A stretch of DNA of 64,000 bases, from positions 31,617,899 to 31,681,898 of the forward strand of contig CM046845.1 of NCBI GenBank assembly GCA_025618425.1. The letters run 5' to 3'. Position numbers and translations under genes: made by a program. The notes under the pieces are model-generated. The model was not told the DNA's origin and made no database searches. It worked only from the letters and a program-made list of their open reading frames with translations. This stretch comes from Heliocidaris tuberculata (Eukaryota > Echinodermata > Echinoidea > Camarodonta > Echinometridae). This document shows positions 38,101-50,100 of this stretch, one piece after another; position 1 is the stretch's first letter; each line of letters begins with the position of its first letter.

Positions 38101-41100
38101 TGGTTTTTCAAAAAAAAATGTTTTTAATTCAACCTGTGATATAGATAAAAACAATTTGTTTTATATAGAAATGTAGAGTAGAATGGGAGTATGTACATGT
38201 AATTGGCAATTTCTTTTTATTCTTTACATATACAACTCAGAACATGTATATTATATGTAAGTTATTATTTACAAGTATGTGATATATTGCAAGTTTTTAA
38301 AGAAATGACATTGATTTTAGCTATACAACAAGTGCACGATACCTATGCAATATGCTTGCACCTGACTCATTCTGTCCTCCCCTATTCCAGATATGAAAAA
38401 GTGTGGGAATACCCAAACCCCAAAGTAAACTTTGACAAAGTTTGTGACATTTTATTTGAGGCATCTTCATAGTTGATTGTCGAGCAGAATATATCCTACC
38501 AAGTTCAGTCAAGTTTATACAAACAAGTGCCTCACCAAGGAATTTTGATGTCGCTCCCTTGTTTGGTCATCCCCTCCTATTAGAATTTGATTTCTTTTCA
38601 CAACTCAAAAGGGCTATGCATTTTATTTTCTTTCCGAAGTATGCCCTGGTATTATGCTTGAACTTGATTTTACATAAAAGGCCTCAAATTAAAGCACTTC
38701 AAAGAGCACGGTATTGGGTTATCATGTTTTCATTGGACTTATATCTACAATTTATTATATGCAATGAAGTATATTGCAAATACAGGTACTCTTTTATCAT
38801 GCATCCAGTAGATATTGGGACTCTATGAAATTGTTTAAGGAATCTGAAATAGAAGTAGGCCTATTTTAGTTCCAAGCACACATTTACTGGGTCAAGAATT
38901 ACCTTATGATGTAAAAGAGGCAATTAAATTCTGAGGTCTAACCGAATGATTGTTGTTTCGTAGTGTTGTAAATTCTGCAAAATATATTTCCACTGCATGG
39001 GCAAGATCTGTAATTGCATAGCAGTATTTTTATGAATGCAAGAGGCATAGCCTGAGATTACTAAGGATGATGATTCCCATCGGAATCCTCCTCCATATTT
39101 TGCGTACAGGAATGAATGAGACAGATTATGTTAATGTAAACACTATAACAGTCACATACATGGAAGTGCCACAATTCATGGCCATACACAGTGGGTATTG
39201 TCTAACCTCTTACGCCACAACAGAAGAAAGTAACAATAGAATACTGAGACTCTCATTGCGCATGAATGGTGTATTTGTTCGTGATTTGATTATGATTCTT
39301 ACGCTGTGAACCAAGCGATGAGGGAGGCTCTAGCCGGGACTCTGCATCGTGGGAATCTGGTTGAGATTGTTAAGCCAACTTTATGGAGTAGAACCATGAG
39401 ATTGTTTAAAAGCACAGAGAGTATACCAGGGGGAGCCTGCTGAAAGATAGCAATACTTCTGGTTTGTTATGTCCCCTTTCTGTTGGAATAAAGGTGTTGC
39501 GTTTGCATGTATGATTAATTAGTTTCCAATTTACTCACCAGTTTAGAATATTCATTTGGAGGGAGATGAGATTTGAAAGAGTTGATATTGATCAGTGCAA
39601 TAAGTCCCAAATAAATGGGATTGATTTGGTACATATCATTTATACATGTAGTTAGCATGCATTTTTATTTGAATTCATGAACGCAGTCAAGAAAATCTGA
39701 CTGCCATGTACACACGCAACCTCATGCTTGCTTAGTGCAATAAGCTGTAGAATATTGACAACATTCATAGAATATATTCAACATTTGCCTTGAATACAAA
39801 TACACATAGGCATATTTTGCAAGGGTGGGAGAAGGGGAGGGCTAGGGTGGCTGCATTGTCCCTGAGATTTTGGGCAGTTGTCACCTCATGTTTGGGCAGT
39901 GAGGTAATTTATTTATATATATACATGTACTTTTGAATATAATGTTCTCCTCTATGTTTAAAAAAAATAACAATGAATACTTTTTTGTTCACAGGAGCTC
40001 GTTATGGATATGCTAATCATGTAAGCTTGAGGTTTCTTGACACTATGTTAATTGTATTAATTTTTTTTTTGCCAGAACTCATTTGGGTTCTCCAGAGCAT
40101 GTTCAGAACTTTTGAGCTCTCACTCTATGCTCCTATGAGGTTCTTTTCTTCACTGAAACAGATGATTACTAAATGTTTAAGTTGAATTGGAAAACTATAA
40201 ACATTTTAGAAAATGATATTAAGAAAAATGTTTGATCGATCTCCATGTAGGACTAATTGTTATCTCCAATCATTTTGTTTATTTTCTACAGGTATGATGC
40301 TTTAACTGGTGTACCATCAATACAGAAGTCTGTAGCCTTTGAGAAGGGCAGTGTTCTCTTTAACATTGCTGCTCTCTTTACACAGATGGGAGCCAAGCAG
40401 GTTAGTATACCTCAGAGATGTCAGGAGTTGGGGCCTTAAAAGTGCAATGTTGACAAATTCCTAATGTGAGATTGTCTCATTATAATTCAGCCCAATGGAC
40501 ATTATTGATGAAACAAAATTGAAATCACAAGTATCTGTAATCTCATCAAATTGATATTGTCATTTAACACTATAATTCAACAAAGTTATAATGCACCATC
40601 AGTGGCTGTCAGCATAAGTCTCCAAAATGATGCTCATTTGCTTTGCCTGCTTTGCAAATTTTATTCCATCAAATTATTAAAGACATCAGCCGTTTTAAAA
40701 TATGAATTCAATTATAATGCATTGATCAGGAGTGTGAGGGATCTAGCAATGACTCTGTGGGATAATTTATGCTAAGCCAGTAATTTGTAAAAACTGGAAA
40801 GTAGGTATCTAGGCGACAGACGACAGTGTCAAATAAAAACTTGTCTGTAACAGATCTATACAACAGATACATGGTTGTTACAAAATACATGTAAATATAG
40901 AATTCAGGAAACAGTTCACTTCATAGTCTGAAATGTATAAACTTATGTATGATAGTGTTCAGAAAGATACGTGACAACTTCATCTGCGCTGGAATTTTGC
41001 CTGGAGAAGTGATTTTAATTGGATCTGATCATTTGGCAAAAAAAAAAAAAGCACGAATGAATCATAATGTGGCATCAAGCCTCGGAGCTGTCGCTTTCTT

Positions 41101-44100
41101 ATTCTCACATTACTGTTTTGTTTCTCTGCATTCTATCACCATCTCATTGCCGTGTAACTATGCTTGATTAAAAGCAAACAAGTCAGAGTCTGACAGGCAA
41201 GAGTGACAATAATTATTTGCAAGCTTCTCCAATTTCATGCACGTGGACCAATGTCCAAGTGCTCTCATGTTCTGTTGCCCTGTCTTGTAAGGTTTCCACT
41301 GTGTTCTGAACAATTGGCTTCATTTAACATTATGAGACCCTTGACAAATAAGGTGAAAGGGGCCTTTGATATTGACAATTGAGGTAAAAGGGAAAACAGT
41401 AGGCTTTAGAAATGAATGAACAAATTGTAAAAAGCACTTTTGTCCAAACCAGTGGCAGTGGTCTTGTTCCCATTGTAAGACTTACAGAAACAGGAGCTTT
41501 TGAACACAGATCTTAATTCCCAAATACCTAGTGTAAGATTATTTCATTGTTGTTTTAAGAGGTAGATTGTTACAAAAGGGATTTTTATTGACTTATACTT
41601 ATGCTTTAAAACTAATGACTGGTGTGAAAGATGCCTGAGATCAAATGGCTCATCATTATCTCACTCCCCAAGATGAAGATGCTTGTCTTAATAAACAGAC
41701 CGTCTACTGTTACACTCTTTAATCAGTAGAAGTGAGATCAGAGATGGCAGATTCAAACGAGGAGGATTTGGCTCATGTGCATTTTGTGACTCAGTCTGTA
41801 GATTGTACATGTAGATACTCTCACTGCCAGATTGATCTGAATTTAGTTTACAAATGAAAAAAAAAAAAAAGAAAGAAGAAATTAATGCAAATTGGGTATC
41901 GTCCTACTTTGTGGTAAAGCTTCTCTGAGGTGGGCTGTAAGCCAAGTTTGATTTCTGGCAGGGATTTGTGGTTTGTGAGAAAATGTTGGAAACGTCACAT
42001 TTAGGAAATTATCACTGATAGTTCGGCATATTTTTATGCAATGCAATGTTAGATGATAATAGATGATAAACTCCCTGCATTTCATGATTTTCACACTTTT
42101 ATCTGTGCCTTTTGGTCTTTCTCACCTCTTCTCTGTTGCTTCACTGATTATAGTTGTGTTTATGTCTGCATCATTACTTTCTCTCTCTTTCTCTTTCTCT
42201 TCCCCTCCCCCTCTCCCTCTTTAGCTACACTTTCTCTCTTTCTTTCTCCTTTTCTTTCTCCTTTTCTTTCTGTTCTATTTGTCTTGTCTCTTCTTTGGTG
42301 TCTCTCACTTCTCTCTTCTCTATATCTATCCTCTATTCCCCTCTATTCCCCTCTCTCTCCTTCTCATCCTCTCTCTCCCATCTCATGGTATCCCTGTTTC
42401 TCCTTCATCCAGGTGCTACTGCTTTTCTCTCCAACTCTTTCTTTTGCATAATTTAGCAACTCAACAAAATGCTCAATTCAGTAGTGCATGTACATGTATT
42501 TATGGTTCTTCATATAAATGCACCTTGGATCTGAGAAGGCATCAAAGCCAACATGTCCCATGAAAATCCATTAGGATTCATTCGTCCATTCTAGATACAA
42601 AGCCCAAAGTTGTCTGGCTGTACACATCTTTTGAATACCCCTGCTTGCTGATGGAAATCGTAATGGAGCATTTGATTCATGAGGTGACATTCGATGCAGG
42701 GTTGGAGTGCCACCTGCAGGTGTTTCCACGTAGGGAGTTGCCATTTTAGGGAGCACTCGGCAAGATTAATTTACAGTGGCATTTTAGGGTATGCATGCTA
42801 TGTGGCCCCTAGCTGACATTATCAATGTGCAATGTATGTGTTGATAAGTGGGGCCCTAATGTTAGGTGAAGGCTTCTCCCGAATGATGTGTGGTGGTAAG
42901 TTAATGTTAAATAATGGTTAAGACATTGATAGCATTTAATGCTCTTTGTGACATTACCCTTTGTAGAATAAAATAAAATATTACACACTTGCCTTTGAAT
43001 CAGTGGATCACCATCAAAATGAATAAGTGAAGAAAAAAGAAAGAAAGAAAAAAAAAAACCTGGGGGATTAGGGGTCTTTTCACAGGATTTAAAGTTAATG
43101 CTTGTGCAAATCAAAAAAATAATAAATCAAAATGAGTCTTAAGTGGTATGGGAAGCAAGGATATGGAATAAATCTGTGGGTGAAAGTTTTCTCACAAAAT
43201 CGAAATTTGTATGGAATTTCATTATGCTTTCTCTTGCCCAGTTGAGATTGAAAAGACTTTTGATCTTAAAAATGTCACATTTGTTTTACAGTTTTTTCCA
43301 AATTTTGTTGGATATATATTACATTGCAAATACCTGAAAGTGTCTTTAAACAAATTTATTAGTCATGAATAATCTCATTCCTGACATTCCTCAAAAGTTG
43401 ATACCATTGTTGACATCCTGGTTATTGACATCAATTCAACGTAATTTAGCGATTGTCCATGGCACATTTACAGTTGTTGATTTATCACAAAACCCTATTC
43501 ACTGCAGGAATTTAGAATACACTTCATGGGTTATTCTTTAGATTACCAAATAAATGAATCTTCCTGTGTAATAGAATTAGCAAACAGAAAAATAAATTGC
43601 TGTTCTTTTTAACACCTACACAAATTATGAGTCAGCACAGTAAAATTACACTTTTTATCTTTTGCATTCTCTGTTCTGGGTTTCAAGAACATATTAGGGC
43701 CGTGTACACTATTGAAAATATCAGAATTTTACCAGTTTTTAGATGTTGTTAAAGAGTCAGGCAGTTGCCAAAGCATGTACTGAATGTAATTTAAGTATGA
43801 GCATGCATATATGCTTCCGACGTTCTGTTTTTCAGGACAACTTTATCACTCCATACACATTCTTCCAAAGGTTGTCAATAAATTCAGACAATATATTTGA
43901 ATCAATAAGATATGAATACATAAAGACTCAGTTATACCAAGGAGGTTTCCTTGGTTTATACCAGCTTTGTAAGCTAAATGTCCTTGCTAACAGCCATAGA
44001 GTTATGCATCCTTCATAGAGATGATAATTTCTTCATCAAATATTTATGAGACCCATTTGTGTGACATTTATGGATTGTTGCACTGTCCCTGACACTTTGA

Positions 44101-47100
44101 GAATGGAATATTCATGAATAATTCCAGACAAAAGAGGATCTGGGGCATGCTAGGTTTACAGCAAGCATTTGAAAGGCTTATGCTGTTTGTATCAACGATC
44201 AGATATCTAAAGCTAAGCTCTGTTGAATTATTCAGTGTTTGAACTGTTTTTTTAAGTGTTGGATGCCATCAACCTGTCGAACATTGTACAATTCTGTACA
44301 AAGTCTGATGTGAGCATGGATCACTGCTATCAGAGTAATTGTATAAATCCATCATCCAAATTTTGGTCTGCTCTTTTTGACATTCCACATCATGAGCATG
44401 GCAGTAAGCAATTAATTAAGTAAATGGGTATCATTGCATTGTATTTGATATATTGCTTATTAAAATCCCAGGGTTCTGCTTATCATTAATCAGGCATGCA
44501 GTAGGCTATTACATTGTATTCTATGTCACAATATGAATGCAGTGGTAGAAAACATTGACTAGTCAATGTTATATGTAAGCTTGGTATACTAGGCAATGGC
44601 ACAGTGCAACAGGCATTGTCTTAAAGGGAACCAATTATTCCTAATATGATAAAAGACATATTTAATGAACATTCAAATTTCTCATTGAATTTTAAAAAAT
44701 CTTAGCAGTCATGATGTATCTTAACATTCTAGGTGAAAAGATGATGCTGTGACATCACTAAAAGGTAACCCAAATCTAACTCTGATAGCCACAGAAGCAG
44801 GGTGAATTTTATCAACCTTTTCTCTGCCTTCCTCTCATCTCTTTACATCATAGGACCACATGATGGAAGATGGGCTAGGCAAGGCCATAGAATCCTTTGA
44901 ATCAAGAGCATTGTGAATGTTATTAACCTCTCTCTCTTTCTTTCTCTCATTTTCCATCTCTGTGCATTACAGGACCGAACAATGGAAGATGGAGTAGGGA
45001 AGGCCATAGAATGCTTTGAGAGTGCAGCAGGAGCATTCAAGTATCTAGGAGAAAATTTCAGCCATGCTCCTAGTATGGATATGAGTGGACCAGTCCTGGG
45101 TATGCTTGGTGGCCTCATGCTGGTGAGTAGCAATTTTTAAAATTTATTTATTTTTTCGATTTTATTTCAAGCAAGAAAAAATATAACATACAGATTTTAA
45201 AGACGCATAGAAAAACAGAATCATAGTACAGCACAAAGAAATCAAGAAAGATTCACCAGCCAGTGCCTTGGGATAGCCATAAAGAATTGTTAAATTCTGT
45301 CGAGAGGTTCTTCGTGTTGGGAATAAGACATTTACATATGAAAAATAGGAGTCTTAACTTTATATTTTGACTCTTCAGTATAGATCGAATGGTTATATTG
45401 AGTCCAATTGTTGAATGAATGAGACAAATCATAAATCAATCAAATTAATCAAGATGTTTATGAATGAAGAACTGTTACTTGTTACTTGAAATTGATGCAA
45501 TGCAGAATTTCATTCGTGATGGTTCCATTTATCAAAAATTTATTTCTTATTTTATGATTCCAAATATTTTTAATTTTAAGACCTGGATGCTGATGAGAGA
45601 GGGGGAAAAAAAGGTTTTTTTTTTATACCTCCTGAAAAATTGCTATATACATGTAAATGTAGTTGAAATTTGTTATTATTATTGACTTTGTTGCCAGCTT
45701 TTCATGATGTCAATTTTTCAAGATTGCTCTGCATGAAGTAATCATCTCTAAAAAATTGTAATTTGTATTTGCTGCTCTTGAAACCAAAATAACCATGGCA
45801 TGTCTTTGATATTCTAGGCCCAAGTACAAGAGTGCATCTTTGAGAAGTTTGTATTAGATGGGGTGGAGGAGACAATAGAGAGCTGCGTCAGGGTTGCCAA
45901 AGAAGCTTCAGTTGTAAGTATATCGTTCATGTAAGCTGGGTTTATTCTTTGTAATGCATGTAGAACTATGACAATATGCAAAATAATACATCTTTATTTT
46001 TTTGTGCATATTGTTTTTTAATTCTAAAAAGTAGTATCTGACGGCAAAATTGACAGGCTAATTTTTGTTAAGTGTCCGGAAATGCAACCCCCCATCCTAC
46101 ATTAATGTCACATCAAGTTAAAAGTGTATTGATTTGTTTGTGATTGATTATCACCTTAGTATTGATTTAATTGACAGGTGATAGTATTAACTGGGAAGTT
46201 TGTGAGTCATACATGAATAGTATGATGTGCTAAAACTTTAATGTCTTATTGAGTTTATGATGTCTCAGAGTCTGCTAGTTTTCATTTTAGTTCCTATTTT
46301 TTCCTTATGACTCCATAAATCACTTCTTACTAATTAAATGATAATTAGCTGTTCTTTGAAGGTTGATGTTTGCATGGTGGAATGGATAACGTTGATGTGG
46401 TTTACGGTTCACCAAGTGTGTAAGTCCTGAAAAGGACTGTTGGGTTAGAGAAGGATAGTAGAGCAAGGAGAGAAAAGGAGATATAAAAGAGCAAGAAAGA
46501 GAGAGAAGATATAAAAGAGCAAGAGAGAGAGAGAATAGGAGTACAGAGATTCTTTCTTGACAAGGTGAAGTCCTGAAAAGGACTGGTAAGCTAGATAAAA
46601 AGGAGGAGTAGGTGCTCGACGTTCCGGACAGGTTGTCAAGAAAGAATCTCTGTACTCCTATTCTCTCCTGCTGTTTTATATCTCCTTTTCTCTCCTTGCT
46701 CTACTATCTTTCTCAAACCCAACAGTCCTTTTCAGGATTTACACAGATTGTGAACCATTAACGACATCAACAATAATTAGATGTTTATGATAACTGCAGG
46801 ATATAGGAAATCTTGCAGCACTTGTTTGCTGAGAGGCAAAAGGGTATTAGCACTGTGTAAAATAGTACCTCTATTCATGTGGTTCTCACCCTATGATTTG
46901 TCTCTGAATTAATGTAGATCCTACTCATATAAATGCTTTTTTTTACCACACCTTGTAGGTATCTGACATGTATACCAAGGTACACAAGATGATGATGCAA
47001 CAGACAGTCAAAGACTACATCCCATACTCATGGATCTCAATGGTTCTCGTCAAATCACAACACTTCAAAGCGAGGGCGCACCACTATGCTGCCATTGCTA

Positions 47101-50100
47101 TCGTTGGTCCTAGTATGAATCAAGGTAGGATACCACAAGATCTCTGGAGAGAAAAGTTTTAATATACCTTTAAGAAAATTTTATGCTTCTCTAGAAAATC
47201 TGCACTTCAGGTAACGAGTAAGGGTTTGAACACACTACCTCCTTATTGTAAGTCAAGAAGACAGACCACTAAACCTCAGTGTCCCCACCTTCAGGAGGGA
47301 GGGAGTGAGAGAGAGAGAGAGAGAGAGAGACTGAGTAGAGTCACTCATGTGCCACTGGGAAATCACAAGCTTTATAGTGAATCGTTCATTGTATAAGCAA
47401 TCTATAAAATCATTTTCTTTATGATTCAGATATCTTTATTTCATTTTTTTCATCTTGCAGAGAAAGATTATGACTCAGAGACGTTACTGAGACTCTTCCC
47501 ATCCATGTATAACAACTCAGAAAAATCAGATCTTCAGCCTCCTCAGAATTGGGAAGAGAGAATGAGATTAGGTGAGTGATTATGGCGGCTGGAGAGAGCA
47601 TTTATGCATAGTAACTGAAACACAGGCCAAGGGACAAATATCTCTCATATGCTGTAGAATAGATGTAAATATCACCTATTTGTTTTATCCTCAGAGCTGC
47701 TACTGGTAATCATATCATATAATTCTAAACCCATTTTTGGTCTTCTAGTCTGTCTTCCATCATGCATGTTAGAATTGCTTTCTATAAACGGAGACTTAAA
47801 AAGTTCTTGGCCATGTTAAACATGACACAAGACTGAGTGTTCATGTAAGGTAATGTTTGCCTGTCTTTGGCTTTGGGGCAAGACAAATATGCTACATTGT
47901 ACAGGTGTTAGAAACTGAATATTTCTTCCCAAGTTACGGGAAGTGTAGATGCAGAATAGACATCCTCATGAAATATTCATTTCAGAGTAGTTTAAATGGT
48001 ATTTTAAATGGTCGATTCTGCCTTAGCAACACTCAAGACTGACGTGTATTTGTTTTCTCTTTATCACACCAGGCAAGGCACACATTCGACAGGCTCTGAT
48101 GCTCCACGAAGAGGCCCTCAGGGTTCATGATCTCTCCAAGCAGCTTCGCAAGATCGACACGTTGAAGGAGGTCCTCAAGAAGTTTCACACTAAATCCATG
48201 CATCGGTATCAGTCCCTTGACAATGAAGATGACTTCTTTGAACTCCCTGATGCACCTGTAATCCTCAGTGAGTGTTCATCTTCTCTTTCAAAACAGACCT
48301 ATTCATGTTTCCTAGAAGCATACTTGATGAAGCATGGTCACGGAGATTTCCATTCTCTTTAAAGCTCAAGAATGTCCTATTTTTAACATGTATATGAATG
48401 CTGACACAAATGAATTTTTCTGAAACAACTGCAAGTTATGGAATTTTGATAAAATTATGTTTTTAAATAGGATTTAATTATACTTCTTTTGTGTATCACC
48501 AGTTTTATTTTATTGTCTTTACCTCCATAATACAGTAATCAGGCAGCTCACTTCAAGATGTTTTTTTTTTTTTTAATATTTCTTCAGTCATAAAGTTCTA
48601 GCTTCTCTGATGGCTGCACATTGCTAACTTTGAAGTTCATTACTTTTGAAATTTATAGAGCTGAGATCCTTTTTATACCAAAAATCTTCTTACTTTTAAA
48701 TCACTTACATTACCTTTTAATTTAGAAACAAAATAGTCATAGTTTCTATTAATTTTTTATTTTCAGGTAAAACTCAGCAGATTGCCAAGCCTCATGTTCC
48801 AGATTTCACCAAGGTCCAAGTCAAAGATATCTTTCACAATCTAGTAAGAATTCTCTGTACTTGTTTTGAGCTTAGTGGTGGTCATTCCTGTTTGGGGGGG
48901 GGATGGTGGTATATAGAAGTATTGAAGATTGTGATAGGAAATAGTTTGTCCTTGACACTACATTTTGTTATTTTTAAGGAGAAAGGTTCTTCAAAAAGAA
49001 CTGGATATTCTCAAAGAAAGACTAGTGTGTGCACATTCATTTGCTTCGAAATTAATTGTTTTATATATTTGCCAAATTTCACAAATTTTTGATAACCCTT
49101 GGCAGGGGGAAGAGGAGTGTCGAGATAATGAGATTCTTTCAGGGTCGCACTTTAAATGGTAAAATATACTATTATTTTTGACAAGTAGCTTTGGCTGATT
49201 CATAGTCATAGTACTATAAATGAGAACTGGACACTGTCTCTCTGTTGAATAATATACTGTTATACTAATATATTTCTCTCTGCTGAATAATATACTGTTA
49301 GACTAATATATTTCTCCCTAACCAGAATCATTCATAACAGCATGTAATTCAGCTATGATTATTTATTGATGAAACTTTTTTCAGAAATATCTTCCATATT
49401 TTTTTTTCCGACAGGGTCCCCTTGCCATCTTCAACAGTCGAAACCAATGGACAGCTCCTAGGATAGTAGAGATTGTGAGAGGGATGGGTGGTTATGGTTT
49501 CACGGTTAGGGGAGACTCACCGGTCATCATAGCTCAAGTTGACCAAGGCTATGCAGCAGCAGTAAGTTTCAGTTGATGTATCTTTAGTGAATGTCGAAAT
49601 GAAATATAATGGGCAGTTACCAAGGAGAATTTACAGTGCGTGTGTGTTTTGGAATGGATAAAAAAAAAAAAAATCATGGTTCAAAATGGCTTATTGTAAA
49701 GTAATTAGTCTTGACATCTTGATACTTCATAGGTTTTCAAATTTATTGAAAAAAGATTGTTGTGAATCTTTGTTGAAATAATAGATAAGTGATGTCAATT
49801 TCAGTTGTAGTATTGATTTTATTTTCTGGTGCAAAAGATTTTCACTTCTGGTAATGTAATTTATAATATAATTAAGGAAAGACCTATTGTAATTGTAAAC
49901 TCTCTTTATCACCTCATCCAGGCAAGTGGAGTTAAGGAAGGTGATTTCATCATCGGTGTCAACGATAACGATGTGAAGTGGGCCAAACATGAGGAGGTAG
50001 TAAAGAGCATCCTAGCCTCCCCTCATCGTATCAAACTAGAACTCGTTTCCCCTCTTGACAAAGACTTCCTCCACCCTCAAGACATCAGACGCAAGGAGAC

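Larger units (their letters stand above)
28696..40291 (+). other. rhophilin intron 5 (largest, 11.6 kb)
   Basis: Contains a pyrimidine-rich (TC)n region (about 28740-29200), a poly-G run near 33490, a degenerate tandem repeat (about 36400-36850), a TTAA MITE (37354-37938) and G-rich runs near 38000. Open stretches of 134-145 codons on the minus strand at 33643-34047 and 30500-30937 have no recognisable motifs or splice context, and I do not call them genes. Confidence 0.65.

Noticed and set aside
38203..38472. Open frame before rhophilin exon 6
   Set aside because: Does not match any rhophilin segment. Exons 5 and 6 join in phase without it, with the split Trp codon exactly restored.
42053..42456. 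Overlapping open frames of 100-132 codons
   Set aside because: Same cause: CT-rich intron sequence, low-complexity translation.
49829..49921. Upstream extension of rhophilin exon 14 to an ATG at 49829
   Set aside because: The stretch is intron 13; the acceptor at 49920-49921 and PDZ continuity with exon 13 fix the boundary.
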